This document shows positions 48,417-62,619 of a stretch of DNA of 64,000 bases, piece after piece. Under the pieces are notes generated by a model, which saw only the letters and a list, made by a program, of their open reading frames with translations, did no database searches and had not been told where the DNA came from. Within the stretch, counting starts at the first letter, position 1, and every line of letters starts with the position of its first letter. The position numbers and the translations under genes were made by a program. Source of the stretch: Rallus limicola (lineage: Eukaryota; Chordata; Aves; Gruiformes; Rallidae); assembly GCA_022605955.1 (NCBI GenBank), contig JAKCOZ010000015.1:10793287-10857286 (forward strand), written 5' to 3'.

Positions 48417-51400
48417 GAGGCAGTGGCTGCTGGAGGATTCCCACAGCGGCCTGGGCCTCCTCACAGCCCAAGATTTCCAGCTGAAACAGTGCCATTTGCT
48501 TTCTGTGTTGCAGTCCTTTTGCCCTAATTGTCCACCCTCTGGGCCTGGCACCACTCACCCCCTTGCAAATGCCCCACAGCACAGAGCCCACCCCTTTTCC
48601 ACAGCTCCTTCTGTGAGCTCTCTCTTTGGATGCAAATGCATGTTTGACAGAAGTCAAACTCCTCTGTGCTTCATGCCCCAGAGGGGTGACCTAGAAAAGG
48701 GACTGCAGGTAACTCCCTAAACCCATCTTTTGATGTCCTATGCCAAAGCTCAGGATATGGATCACTCAGGTGATCTTTAAAAATCAGTTGGGAAAAACCT
48801 CACTGCTAATAGTGATGAACAGTTAGAAAAGAGGTTTGGGATATGCATCCCAATCCCTCTCCTTCTCATGGCAGCTTTGGTGAATAGAAAAGTTGATATG
48901 AAAAATAATATTTCACTTTGTTTTTTCAGCCATATTTAATATTTTAATACCAGTAAAAAGAATATATAAACCCCACATTTTTCCTTTTTCTAATTAATGT
49001 TTCAAGGAAGAACTGAAGAGAGAGGGAATTCCTTTTCTTTCCCCCTCCACTTTTTCTCTAACATCTGCAAAGTGTTTCAGTTGACCTGGTGTGACCTTCT
49101 GGGCTGAAAACCACTGTGCTATCCTGGAAAATGTTGCTGGGCTTCGTCAGCTGCAGGCAGGGATAACCACATCAAGCAGGCATATGTCTGGGAGACATTG
49201 CAGCAAGACGTGGTGTTTGGTAAAGCCTGGGGAGAAGCCAGGCCTTTCACCATTAGTGGAGGAGGAGAAGCAAGAGTGGACAGCTCAAAGAAGAAGGTCC
49301 ATTCCATTGTGTTAGGCACAGAGATTTGCATATTGCGCTCGAGGGACATTCAGAAGGTGTGTGACACCATGATAGGACTTGCCAATGAGGAACATCATTA
49401 GAGCCCTCCAGAGTCTGGGAAATACTGGGCTGAGATTGAAGCTGGAGGTCTCTCTCCAGGTTTTTGTTTTGCTGCTCTCTCTGAGTTTGCCTGGAGGGTA
49501 CAACCTCTTTGGGCCAGGATGGGACACCCTCCAAGGATGGTCTTCACCACCCAACAAGAGGTAATGGATGGGAGATGTTGGGATTTGCTGCTTGTGCAAG
49601 TAGAGGTACAAAGACGTGAGGTGTAATCTCCACTCCAAATCTGCCTGAACTTCTTCTGAGGATAAAAGAATAGAGTCCACAATGCAGGGAAGATCAAAGT
49701 GGTGGTATTTAGATGTGGATTGGAACTATGAAAAAAGGCTTGGCCCTCAGGCAAACCCAGAATTAAGCTCTCATTTCAGGTTTGATGGGAACAAATCCTC
49801 AACAGCAGATCTGCTGAGTCACCCACTGTCCTGGAAAATACATGATCTGGTCCTGAAAAACCAAGTCTTTTACATGTGGGTTCCAAGTGAAGGATTTACA
49901 CTTTGTAGAGGGGAAAAAAATGTATCCAAGTGCATAAATCCCCACCACCTACAGTCTTATTAATATAGCTCATAGATCAGAGGGAGGTGATGCTCAGGTC
50001 ATGTCTCTGATTTCAAATGTATTCTTTGGATGCGGAACTGGGAAACTAACAGCACCCATAAACTCCTTTGATCACTGAAATTAACTGGAAAAAATAAGAT
50101 GTGAATGCATGACAGAACCCCCAAAATTGCTGAAACTTCAAATTCTACCAGTATCCCAAGAGAAAAATTTCAATATAGAGCCAATTTCTTATTTTTTAAC
50201 ATTTGTTTCCTTCATGGTTTTTAAATAAAAATAATAGATAGTTAATATGACAGCCTAGTGATTAAACATATTTAGTTCCTATTGAAAAGGAAATGGGTTA
50301 TGACTCTGCATGCAGGCAATGTATCATTTCTTCTAAAAAAACCCCAAGTGATAATTTCTTTTAACAGGAATGTTTTCTTTGGCTAATCCACTTCTTCAGT
50401 CTGCTCTGCCTAAATTGTTTTTCTGAGAGGACTAGCATATGATACAGATCTGATAGGATGTTTTATTTTGGACCAAGTAATTGCATTAATTGGTACAGCC
50501 AATGATCAATGTTAATTAAAAAAAAAAACAACCCAACAAAAAACAAAGGCTTACCATTTCAAAGCTTTCCAAGAAAATATTTTAGTAGTGAAGCCATTTT
50601 AGGCATATAGTTAACCCTTCCATCTGCAGCTCTGTCAAATAAATCCTCTCCTATGCTTGCATATGCGCAATGGCTCTGTTAATTTTAACTGGTACTATCA
50701 TGGCACCAAAGAAAGAAAAGACATCCATTCGACTACCATCCCCCCCTCCCTCCCTTCCTCAGCTGAAATGATGGAGAATGGATCACAACAGAAACACTCA
50801 TTATGAACTAATGGATGTTTTCATGCTGAATTGGAAGGCCCTTCTAAGAGGCCACGTGGGATGAGTCCTTCCTCTTGCTAGACCCACTGGCCAACCTCCC
50901 CTTGTGCCCTGCAAGCATCACATATTCACAGCTTTCAGTGATCTTCTGTGACACAAAATTTATGGCAACAGTAGTCCCAAATCTGAACTACCCAGGGCCA
51001 GACTGGGATAGATTTCCTCCGTAACTTTGAAGTTAGTAGACTGGCAGGTCAGTAATCATCTGTGCTACAGTTTTGATGGCCTCAAGAAAGATGTGGTGCC
51101 TGTCCTGAAACACTGAGAGACTGACATGATGGTTTGAATCGCTGTTTAACATGGACCTTTTTGAATCAGTCATCTTCTCCCTCCCCAATAACCTTTCTCT
51201 CCAGCAAAACCAATTGACTCTAATGCTGTCGGAAGTGAGCACGTTCAGTGGGAAGCCAGGGATGCATCTGTACTCCGACAGTAGGAGCTGCTGTAGCATT
51301 GTGCATGTCCCTGCAGACACCCAGAGTAACAGTTTGACCTGGTTCCAAACGTAAAAAACTGTTTGTGGCAGAGGCTTTGTCACAAAAGGCTGCCAAAATA

Positions 51401-54400
51401 TTCTGCCAGACAGCAATAAACTCAATTTACATTATAACTTAACACTTCCTTACCCCTCGTCCTCCTGCCAAGTATGACAACATAGCATGCAGGAGCCTGC
51501 TGCACAGCATAGGGAAAAAAAGCCTCTAACATATTCAAGCAGAAAATTCCTGTGAAAGACCACTCACTCTCTCAGAGAGCTGCTGGAAACTTCTGGAAAG
51601 CACTGTGAATAACGTCCTTTCCCCAGAAACTACCTCCTGCCTGGCTTAGGGTACGTATAGAAGATGCTGGGCAAAATGACAGTGCTGTGTTCTTGCAACA
51701 TTTCCCCTGTATCAAGGAACACAAAGGTCTTGGCTGGTCCCATCTGATGTGGCTGTGGAATAGCAGCTCAGTGGCTGCTGTTGGACCCAGCATGTTTACA
51801 ACATCCCTGCTGTTGCTGGGACCTCACCGAGGAAGGCTTTTTTTGCCTTGGTGTCACCACGCTGCTTTGCTCAGAAGAGGCTTTGCTATTTGCAGTCATG
51901 CTGGAGACAGTTTTGCCCTTGCTTGTGCTGCGGACAGCTGCTCCACCACACTGCGGAAGCCTCCTGCCTGCCACAACTTTCCAACTTTCTCTCTCACTTT
52001 CTATTTGCCAACACTTTTTCCTCCTCATTGTCACCTGGGACTGAGAGGATCTAAGGTTATGTGAAAATCATGTTGTTTAGGTAGTGCAAAGGGAATTTCA
52101 GTTGATAACCAGTAGAGTTTCCTCTTTGTTGGTGCAGGTATACACTAATGTTAAGAGCTTCAAAGCATTGCAAACTATTTTGTTGCTTGTCTTGTTATGT
52201 GTGTTTAGATCTGACTTAACTAGCACTTCAGAGTATTTTTGAACTCAAGAATATTTTGCTCAGTCCCTGAAGAGCAAAGCCAACAGTCCCCATTAAGGAA
52301 GCACAACAGATGTCCAGAGGACATAACGAAGAGCGGTTCATGGAAGCAGTTCAATTGCTGCTGGAATTCTGCTGTCTTCACCAGTTGCTCTGCTACAGTG
52401 ACCTCCAAACTCTGCTAAGGGCATTAAAAACACCAGAGCCAACTCTACTCAAAAAATATTTAATATGAAAGGAAACAGGTTCAAATGGAATGAAAAGCAG
52501 AGCATCAGCAAGTTGCAGCAAAGCACAAAATCTGCCTGTGTTTCTGGAATAATGAATGTATTCTGACTACATCAGCTGTGTGTATCCACGCAGTAGCCAG
52601 CCGTACTCAATATTTTTAATGTATACAGCCATATTTTGTCTCCAGCAACAGACTAATGCTGTAATCTCTGCATTAAACCCCTAGTATCTCATAATGAGAG
52701 AGATCCATCTCTAAACAGTTCTATGAAGCTCCTCTTTTCCTTTTTTTTCTGATAACAGGTAAATTCACTTACATACACATGGATTCTTATGTGACCTCTT
52801 CTTCCAAATGCTCAGCCTTCTCTGTCTCAATTTTGGCAGCTAATGATAAAGACCTACCTATATTCCTCACCCCCAGACATGGTTGTACCTCTGAGAAAGG
52901 CCCGATGACTGCTGTACTCCGGGATCTTTGAAGGAAGAATTCCTTGTTAATATGTTTTTTCTGGAAAGTAGCCTGTTTGTTTATGGCCAGCTCAGAGGAT
53001 GTGTGGGAAGGACACACAGATTTCTGGTCAGGGCACAGACATACTGCTGCGTTTTGCAGTTGCTGCTCTTAAGTTCACAGTCAGTTTGGAACAAAAGCTA
53101 GGCTGTGCAATCAGGCTCTTATTTTATCATAAGCAGGTACAGAAAACAGTGTGATTTCCCAATGAGAAAATGGTGGGCACGAGGTTTCTGAGCTGGAAAT
53201 GAAAATAAAGAGCATTCCCATGTGTATAGTCTGGAACAACACCCATCAGTTTAACTCCAACAGGAAAACATGATGGTCTCCTGGGTGTCTGGAACTGTCT
53301 CAAACAATCCACCCTTCCATTAGTGCTAGTGATTTTCTTTCCTTTTCAACACACAGACGCAGTTTTATCAAGCACCAAAGCTCAGTAAAGGAACAGTTAT
53401 TCACTGTGCAGCTCCTGCCTCCAAATCAGCCACTGTGGCCATTGCTGTGAGCTAACTCCACCAAAAGAATCTTTGGTGATCCAAGGGAAAGAGATTAGAG
53501 GTTCCACTCAGCTCCTGCCAGGGAGTGGTCTATGACAGCAAATAGATGCTCAAGGCTAGCATTGACCTTGCTGTTGGCAACCCAATCAAACAGGCTAAGG
53601 ACTGGCCCGGAGGACTGCATTCCTTTCTTGCCCTTAGAGGGTCATGGTCCAGAAGAATCACCCTGGGCCTGTGCTCTGTGCTGAGCCTCTGTGGATTTGT
53701 GGGCTTTGGTTTCAGTAGCTTGTCAGGCAGGCTGCTTTCATTAGCACAAGAGCTGCTTTTTAAAGGAATCTACAAGGCAAATATCTTTTGTCTCCCTCGT
53801 TCTGGTAACAAAGGCAACACAAATTACTAGGAAGGCTGAAATGAAAATGGAGAATGAAAATAATTAAACCCCTCTCCTACCAGCCATGCTGGGCCTGGCT
53901 TCCTGCTCTAGCATTATACAGTTAGAGTCAGCAGGAGCAGAGCTGTCTGTACGAAAGACTCTCAGGTTTATCTTAAATAGTTCTAATGTAGCTAATGCTT
54001 TTCGTTGTTTCTTCCATGCACCAGCAAATGCCCCCACATATCTGTGCTGTCAGTTCAGCACAGTCTATGCAGTGAGCTGCACTCCGGAGCCCCATGCATC
54101 TTGTCAACCCAAAATTAGTAATTGAAATAAGCCTTGCAAAGCACAGGGTATGTGCTGGTCCCAGAGAAGTCAAACATATGCTTTTGGTGGGCCCAGACAC
54201 TCATTTCTCAGTGCAGGAGAGCTGTTTGGATGTGTGAACATGAGCTTTGATGGGGCTGGGATACACCTAGCAGGGAAAAAATTCCTGCATGTATTTTCTT
54301 TACCTCTTCTTTTTAATGAGTGAATGTAGCAACTCTGAAAGATCCAACTGTTAGTGCCAAATCCTGAGGGCAGATACCTTGCTGGATTCCCCACACAGCT

Positions 54401-55124
54401 CTGCCAAGGCTCTTCATTCCTAACCTGAAATGGCCTTGTTCTGGCAAAGGACTAACTGCCTATACTCCTCTGTGCTCACTTTTAACAATCTTTGATGTCC
54501 CTTACATTGGCTGTAGAACACCCTTTCAAAAGACCTCTTTCCTGGCCAGAATGATGCTGTAGTCCACCAACCTGTACAGCTGTGATGAAGTCCCCTCTCC
54601 TCATCTTCTAATATAGAGTGATGAATTTTTCTCACAACCTCCTTTGCTATCACAAGCCTGCTCGAGCATGGACAGCTTCTCCTGATCCAGGATAGTTGAA
54701 TATTCTATGTATATGACAGATGAAGGCTGGTGAGATGCCTCAGCTGGATATGACTGAAGCCAGGTATGAATCTTGTTCTCCCAAGTTGAAAGTTGCTCGC
54801 ATGTTACCACCCCGGAAAACACTATTGTGGGAGGATTTTGCAAGCACTTGGCACTGATTCCACTCTGCTCCCCTTGAATCTGTGGGATTGCAGCCCTTGT
54901 AGGAGCAGAGTTTTACCCTTACAAAGTGTTTCAATATTTTTGACTGATGAATTTGCACATTATATATGTGAAGCCATATGTGCCTCTGTCAGAATCACTC
55001 CAGTTTCGTATCCCTTGCAATGTGTTGTGCTGCTTTTAGCACACAGAAACATACGCCTCCTATCACTCATATTGACATGCCATCAGTTTGATTGGACCAT
55101 TTCTCGACCACTGGAGACTGGAGT
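48417..55124. other. Non-coding stretch, stop-poor patches
   Basis: Two patches, 49090-49760 and 51690-52060, are open in several frames on both strands at once (up to 130 codons nearby). That points to composition rather than coding. 48900-48990 and 50215-50530 are AT-rich, and 50738-50758 is a pyrimidine-rich run (CCCCCCCTCCCTCCCTTCC). No gene supported. Confidence 0.55.
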
Positions 55125-55180
55125 AGCACTGCTCAAGACAATGGGTTACACTGATTTATACCAGGTCAAACTTTTCCTTA
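55125..55180. repeat. Possible old amniote interspersed repeat
   Basis: Contains AATGGGTTACACTGATTTAT followed by ACCAGGTCAAAC. The 'ttacactgatttacaccag' wording is shared with the degraded repeat suspected near 8020. Only about 40 bp are convincing. Confidence 0.25.
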
Positions 55181-57124
55181 AAATGATTAATATGTTCAAA
55201 ACAGTGCCACACTAGGGTCCCTTTGTATTTCAATACAGACATCTTTCAGACCTGCCTGCTGTGTTCAGCTTGGACATTGCACTGACTTCTTTCCATGGAG
55301 AGAAAGCCTAGAGACTGAGAGCAATGATCTCTCTAAATTGTTTCTCTTTGGTGCCATACTAGGAGCTCCTAACACAGATATAGGACATCTAGGTGAAGAG
55401 TCCTGCACAAAACACTCTGCAGATACTCAGCAGAAAGAAAATCCATGTCCGGAGCTGCTACTGTCAATGTGCTCAACATCCTATTTACAAAGGTAAGTTT
55501 GGCTCTGCACCCAGCTGATAAAACAGGCCAGAAGTTCAGATGCCACAGGGAAAGTGCAATATAACCTAACAGAAGACAGAGCAGAACAGAAACCTAGAAA
55601 GCTCCTTATGTCCATTAATAGTTTTCTTTTTTTCTCCCCTGTGAATGAAGGCACAGGGAATAATAATGGGCTCTGTGCTTGTTAGCAGCAAAACACTACC
55701 ATTGAGTTTCCAGCAAAACTCCTATCCTCGGTCATGCAGTATCCAAAAGAAAAAGGCAAAGCAGTACAAAGAGAGAAGGGAGTCTAAGTTCAACTTGTTG
55801 AGCAGAATTTTATACCTTTGAGTCTCATTAATGTTTATATAGGTTGGGAGAATAGAAACTCTGTGCAACAATTATGGAATATATGTACTCAAAACTCCGC
55901 TCAGTGTATAGACACACAACTTCCCCTGTACAAGTTAGTGGCAGTTGATGCTTTACAGTTCTTATCAAATCATTGTGCCTCATTCAGAGTTACACCTCAT
56001 TTCCCCCTCCCCATAAATATATTACAACCATATAATGTTTTAATAACTTCACAGGAAAATTGAAAATAAGGCAAAGATGACAACTTATGGGTATAAATTT
56101 CAACAGCCTGGGTTTTTTTTATGAAGTCATTAAATGCTTCGAATTGAACAAAAGGTAGGCTCATAGCTTTGTTTAGCAGTGAATTGGAAATACGATGAAG
56201 TCTATAACTCTGGGAAAATAAAACCAACTTTGCCGACTAATTTTCCTTCCATTAGGCTCCACAATTCAATAGGCAATGATACGTTTTTAAGAGGATCAGT
56301 AGACATCTTGATGAATTCCCAGCCTGACCATTGACAGTGATTTCATCACATCTCTCTCATTCATAACTACTTTAAGCAAATATGCTCTTTACTGTGATTG
56401 ATGGGGAAGGAATATGTTTCAGCATATATACGAGGATGCCATGAAGAAATAAAGCTGCTTCTTCAGCTTAGTTTCTTAATATGATTCTGCTTTTCTCTTA
56501 AAATTAGGGACTAAATTATTACATGGTCTGTCTTTGAACCTTCTGTATCTCATTTGCTGGAATTCAGTTTTTTGTTCAAACCACCTGTCAATCTGTTAAC
56601 AGCAGCTCTGAACTTCAAGAAATAGTGGCTGAACATGGCATCAGGTGTGAAAACCAAGGGTTAACCTTCACAGTTAGAAGAGTCTGATCAAACCTACTCC
56701 ATGAGGAGACTCCTCATTCAATTGGCACCCTTAAAATCTCTAACTCTCTGTGCTGGTGCATGTCCCACAACAACCACTCATCCTACAGGATAGGCTCAAA
56801 AATTATTTTGGAGCAGTTCACAAGGAAGCAGGTGGCATCTTTGGGCTGAGAAGCTTTTCCCAGAGCAGTGTGAAAGTCCATAGCACAAGACTATCAGTCA
56901 GAAGCAGCAGCTGACAGGCTGGTGAAGATGTTCAGAGTGTAGAATTACAGAAGGTGGTCTGCTTGTAGCTAAAAAATTCACATGCTGACTCTTCATGGAA
57001 AGGAATACAAGCCACCTTAATTACAGAAAAGAAAAAAAAAAAGGTGATCTGCAAGGCAGAATGGCATCATCAAAGTGCTAATTCTTTCTAAGTCTGATTT
57101 GTTATCTGCTGAGCTAATAGATAA

Positions 57125-57160
57125 CAAAATAACAAAACAAAACAAAACACAAAACACAAA
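57125..57160. repeat. (CAAAA)n simple repeat
   Basis: Degenerate AACAAAATAACAAAACAAAA units ending in CACAAAACACAAAC. The complementary strand reads T/G only, which gives a long stop-poor phenylalanine/cysteine-rich false frame. Confidence 0.85.
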
Positions 57161-59262
57161 CAGTGCGATATGCTGGAAAGGCACCAACCTGATGAAGATT
57201 TACATGTAGTGATGAGAGGGGAAAAAGCCATTGCTTTCCAATTCAACTCATCTGAACTTGTGCCAGGCGCAACAAGGGAATTGTGAAGATCTGGTGCATG
57301 CATAATCTGTATGGGTACATGTACAACAGTTACTGTGAGAAACACAACACATGCAGGGATGCTGCATTGAATACAGGTTGATGTACAAACAGTGAGAAAA
57401 AAACAATGGTGGAAGTTGGATAGTACAAAGCTGGGAATAATGAGAAAGCCTTTGTGCTTGCCTGTGTGTCTGCGTGTGTGCTGGACATATGCTTGCAGGG
57501 GGTGTTATGAAAACAAGCTTTGTCTGACAAGCTTTATGTTATTCCCATTGAAGTATGAAATTAGGCCTGGACCTGAGCAAAGAAATCACCTTCCCTTGAA
57601 CAGCCCTAGGAGGCAATACCAGAAACACAGGAGAACAGAGACCTGGTTTGGGATAACATGAGTAAAATACTCAGGTCTCACATCAGCCTCTGTGGATGAG
57701 ACTCTCAAAACTCCTCCAACCCCTCCTGCAGCTGTCTCACTTTCCTCTTTCTTACCTTTCCAGGTGGAAACATCACACAAGTGGTGACAGCAGCTTATTT
57801 CAAGCAAATGCTCCCTAAAGTTGCATCTAAGGGTCTAAAGACAAGAGTTTGAGTAGCTTGACCAGCCCCTCTTGCTGAAGTGGTTTCTTGAAGAGTAAGA
57901 AGCATGATCTTAGGCATAAGAGTATATGGCACAGGATCATCCTAAGTTAACAAGAACAACTTCTATCTCACTAATTACTGATCAGCTTTGGAAAAGCTCA
58001 AGGTTGTTTTGCAAGGAACATAGGTGAGGAGAGACTTCGAGCAACTCTCCCATTAGCAGAAGGCAGGCTGGGTAGGATCACACAGGGCAAATCTGCTTCT
58101 ACCTGCCAAAATAGTGGCATTCAGAAAACTGCACTTTCTCCCTAGTCACCTTCTGCAGTATCACCTCTCCTACCAGCCAGAGACAGCAGAAACTCCAGAC
58201 TGCCTGGGGGAATAGACCTTCTTATTGACTAGACATAACATCTCTCTGTGTACCAGACCTCCCATCTCTGCCCTGGCACTGCAGAGTGGCTCAGTGCAGC
58301 ACCCAGTGCAGCAAACAAACTTCTGGATATTGTAGTGAGCAAGAGGGAGCTGATCACTGTATAATGCAAGCGAGGCACGGGTGAAGTATCTACCTTATTC
58401 AGATATATAGAGTGGGTCCTTGTCAGGCTATTTGGGGAGATGGTGCCATCTCCGTTACCCACCCACCCTTAGCTGCTTTGAAACACACATTGGCATTTGA
58501 CAGTGAGATGGAAGCAGTCTTGCAGGCCAGAGATGTAATGTGGGGTAAGGCCATGTCAATCATCTTAGAAGTAAAGGCAATGTCATGTAGTTTTCTCCTC
58601 AGCTGCAGTCAATAGGGCTTCAGCATGGGAAAGGAGGTGAGCACCTGCACGTGTACACGTTGAACAAGCCAACACCATCTCCTCAATCCCAGGCTTGAGA
58701 ATTACAAGCTTGCCAGGGAAGAATTATCCATCATATAGAAAAGCAGATAATGACTCAGAAAAGAATCCCTTATTAATCAATAGCTGATCTCTTTAAGCAA
58801 ATAATTTTGAAATTTAAGAGCTGTGCTAGCACTGGGAGACCCAGTAGGGATTACAGCAGCAGTTTTACAGCACAGAGTGCCACCAACATGAACTTAATTT
58901 ATTGAGCCTTTAGAAGGAGGAGGGTGAAATCAGAGTGTGGCACAAATCATGTTACTACTGTAAGTTTAGTTTGCCAGGCACAAATATCCTTCCAGCCAGG
59001 TAGCCTAGTGCTATAAGCTAGCATATGTCAGACTGCCATAGAACCCCAATTTAAAGTTTCCATTTGTCTCAGTGGGAATTAATTGTTAGGTTCTGGCTTC
59101 TTCTGTTTTCTTTTTAATGTCAAACAGCCATCCAGCAAGAGCTGCAAATAATACCCTCCTAAGGGTAAATTGTGAGCTCATTGCTCGTTTAAGTCCCATT
59201 GAGTGAGAATTCTCCCTGGCTGTGCTCTGTGAATCAAAGACAGAGCATATGCAATCATCTGA

Positions 59263-59277
59263 AGCAGCAGCAGCAGC
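59263..59277. repeat. (AGC)5 short microsatellite
   Basis: Five perfect AGC units followed by CGCATTTCCC. A simple repeat with no supported coding context. Confidence 0.85.
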
Positions 59278-59404
59278 CGCATTTCCCAGAAAGCTTTGGG
59301 AAACCTGACACAATTACTGATCAATACCCTCTCCAGTTAATTGATGAGCTATGGAGCCAAAAGAGAAAAAGAAAAAAGAAAAGAAAGAGGCTATCAATAA
59401 ATAA

Positions 59405-59450
59405 TCTTAGTTAGGAAACTGAGGTCTAGAGAGAGGTGCTTGAAGTTTAA
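59405..59450 (-). mobile_element. Possible short MIR relic
   Basis: TTAGGAAACTGAGGTCTAGA followed by GAGAGGTGCTTGAAG resembles the 'gatgaggaaactgaggctcagagaggttaagtgacttg' core of MIR in reverse orientation. Only about 45 bp are recognisable, and the flanks show no further MIR wording, so this is tentative. Confidence 0.3.
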
Positions 59451-62400
59451 GGGAAGATGCCCACGCCCAGGAAGAAAAATGAGGATTGAGAAGAGGATCA
59501 TTCTCAGATAGATCTGTCTTTTGAAGATAATAGGCACAGCACAAACTGAGTAAGACGTGATGATGAACCCTGGAGAGACTGAAACCATTTGGTCCTAAAG
59601 GGAAACACCTTCTTGTTGCTACTGAATTGCTACCTGAGACTTGCATCCTGACCCTCTCCTTATTCCCACTCTGGGAAGCTTTTCACAAGTACTACCCACA
59701 CTGAGCCAGGTCCTCCTTCAATTATTTAAGGTTGAAAATCTCTCCTGTGTACAAAGGGGTGGCTCTGAACCGGACCCAGTTTGGTAACCCAGCTGGTGCA
59801 TTCAGTCTGACTCACAGCAGGGAACTCAAAGCAGAGGGAACAGTCCCAGGAAGGTGTTTTGACTTTTTTGTCAGAGATGAGAACTGATGCTCATCAGCAG
59901 AGTTTCAGAGGTGACAGTGAGTGATGGAGGATGGGAGAGGCAGAAGTCTGAGCCTTCCATTCCTGAGGGGAATGAAGCTGCCGCTGTGCGCTCAGTGAGT
60001 GTGTGTGTGAACTCTGAAGAGGAGGTCTTTACTTTTATGAGCTGGAAACTCACACAATCATATAAAAATGAGATACATTTATAAAAAGAAGCCTCTGATT
60101 CCATTAAGATGCTCAAAGTCTCTTGAGGACCTGTCGATAAATTTCCATGAGCTTTATGTACAGTGGAGGGAAAACTACCGCTGTAAGCTGAAGCCCAGTG
60201 CTGCTCCAAATACATGCTACTGATTTACCCCCTTGCAACACAAATGCTTTGCAGGTTAACACACACAATTCTTTCCTCCATTAAGTCAGTTCCAGATGCC
60301 CTTTACCAAGCCCAGCTAATGATCTAGGTGAAACCCTTTGAAGATGCCAGGGAACAGAGCAAACGGGTTCCTAAAGAGGCCACAGGGAAGAGCCAAGGAA
60401 GCAACAAACCCTGGCAGTGACAGCAGTAGTCCCAGCAGTTGCTTTTCAGCCTTGTCTAGACCTCCGCAGATACACCAGCCACCACCCATTAAATAGTTTG
60501 GTATGCTAGGAGGAAAAAGAATCATCATCAGATGCAATTCAGACAAGTTCAACATGCACCCTCTTTATTTAGGTCTTTAAGAGTTGCAGCAAAGGAGTTG
60601 CTGAAGTTATTTTCTTTATGCTTTAGCAGAGTAAGATGGGTAAGGGATATGTGAACATCTGACTCACCTTAGGCACTATCAATTTACCCAGGAAAGTGCT
60701 AAAAGTTGCTGTGCACAGGGAGAAGTCTTCAAAGTCAGAAACAGGACGTGGTACCTATTTATTCCTCCTCATGCCCCCAGCAAGAAATACTTTGGCTGGA
60801 AGGCAGCATTGTCTGCCGTAAGTCTCACGCTGTGGGACCTCTGGGACAAAGTGATGCAGGAGGTTCTCAGCAGTGTTTCCAAACCTGCTCAGGCTGAGCC
60901 AACCGTTGATCTCAGGGCAGAGCCAGTTTAAACCTCTACTTTTCTGAACAACCATGGTGAAAAACTCCAAACACTGCAAGGATCCAGCTGTAGGAAAACA
61001 GGAGGGAGACAAACTTTTATTTCTTCTAGCAGGGTAGTAAGTTATCAAAGCAAGCATCAGGGAAGTTGTGGTCGAAGCCAAGGGCAGGGAGTTTTGGATT
61101 GCTATGGTATCACATGCCTCTTCTGTGACCTTATGTCACCAGCTCTGAGGTGGAGAGCCCCTTTAATGAAGTACACTTTGTCTACCTCTTCTGAAGAAAG
61201 ACAGAGCTCTCCAGGGAGAGAGTGTCTTTCTCAGGATTTACATACCACCTCTCTGTAGATACATCCCCCTGCAATTAGGGCTGTGATTGCAGCTTTGCAG
61301 AAATACCCTCTTCATGTTTGGACAAGGGACACTTATCCTGGGTACATACCCTGGGCACCAACTAGCCAGGGCAGTTGGAACTCCTGCCACTAGGCAGCTA
61401 TGAGGTGTTAGGCTTTCCTGTTCCGTGAAACTAGCTCAGCACAGCCACATGGGTGGAGATTAGAGCCCTAAGCATCCTAGTGTTGCTTTGGTCTTTTGCA
61501 ATACCAGTACTAAGAAACCTGATCAGTGGCTTAAGTCAGCCGGTCAGCAGGCAGTACAGAGCCCATTTTGGGATGAGATACAGAGGACTCCCTCCAAGGT
61601 GTTATCAGACCTCTCTCCCTCACAGCACTTTGGCTGCTCACTCCATCAGTCCAGCAGCTCTACAGCAATGCTCTGCTCCCACAGAGGACTGCTCATGCAG
61701 AAAGCTGAGGAGCGCTATGGCTTGCTTCTCATGTTCCCTCACCACTGCTGGAGCAGTGTTGGGGTGGGCATAGCACTGCCCTAGCTCTGGGAGGAGGGAG
61801 GGAGGCTGCCACAAGCAGAACATCATCAGGACCAAGAAGATGATACTAGTATTACAAATATCGCCTCTGTCACTTCCTAAGTTTGGTATCACTCACTATT
61901 GTGTTGTTCAGGAACCACCTCATCTACCTGTCACCCACTGCTAGTGCAGGCAGGCGCAGAATTGGGACAAAGCACCCCGTAGAAGGACTGAGCATAGAGC
62001 CTGCCTCATCCCAGCCATGGAGAGACTCAGGGCCCCTGAATTAGGCCAGGCATCTCCGTCTCTCTGAGCCTGAAACCCAGGTTCCCTCTGTGAATAGCCA
62101 CTGGAGCTCTGCTCCCAGCCTGTCACTCTGGCTTCGAGTCACTTCACTGCATATGCTGCTATTTCACTCCTCAGAAAACAGGGCAATATTTGTCCTGACT
62201 TGTGTCTTATCGGTATCAGGAGGCTTCATAACTGACAGCCAGGATAAAGGTGTTGAAAGGGTCTCTGAGCCTGTTGCTTTTATTGAACACATGGGAAAGG
62301 CTGTTTTATCAGCTGTCACATGTACTAAAGGCAACACCCTCTTGTCTGTTGGCCCGGGAGCTGACGTGCTTTTGTGGATAATCCCAGCCTTTTAAGTGAC

Positions 62401-62590
62401 CGTTTCTGAGCCACTGGCTTCTGCTGCATCCAACCGCCAAGTGGGTCTCTGGGTTGAGGGCAGGAATTGGCGCGGTGCTTTACCCAGTTAACCCCCTGGA
62501 TGCTGTGGCTGCGGTGAGAGACGGTGCATCTCCCCCCAGGGTTTAAGGAGCAGCACCAGAAGAAGCCCAGTAGTTTCTAAAGGAAGTAAA

Positions 62591-62619
62591 ATATGTGTGT
62601 GCACGTGTGTGTACGCGTG
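62591..62619. repeat. 29-nt alternating purine-pyrimidine tract
   Basis: Every position alternates purine/pyrimidine across ATATGTGTGTGCACGTGTGT and the following GTACGCGTG. TG, CA and CG steps of this kind favour left-handed Z-DNA. A short (CA)n stretch lies about 80 bp downstream at 62699-62711. Confidence 0.85.

Noticed and set aside
48369..48657. Minus-strand frames with a poly-glycine end
   Set aside because: They are produced by reading through the poly(C)/poly(G) homopolymer and are not proteins.
49091..49754. Overlapping minus-strand frames of 93-122 codons
   Set aside because: Three staggered frames overlap each other and plus-strand frames. No recognisable retroviral, CR1 or cellular protein wording.
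51033..52064. Cluster of 90-130-codon frames on both strands near 51-52 kb
   Set aside because: Several frames on both strands are open at once, which reflects local composition. None is protein-like, and splice-site context is absent.
55424..55498. AAAG/GTAAGT donor ending a short open stretch
   Set aside because: The candidate acceptor (ACTCTGCAG) has a very short pyrimidine tract, and the exon would be about 70 nt. Exact GTAAGT hexamers are common by chance.
57110..57345. Minus-strand frame with phenylalanine/leucine/cysteine-rich, membrane-like end
   Set aside because: The hydrophobic run is the T/G-only complement of the (CAAAA)n repeat, not a transmembrane segment.
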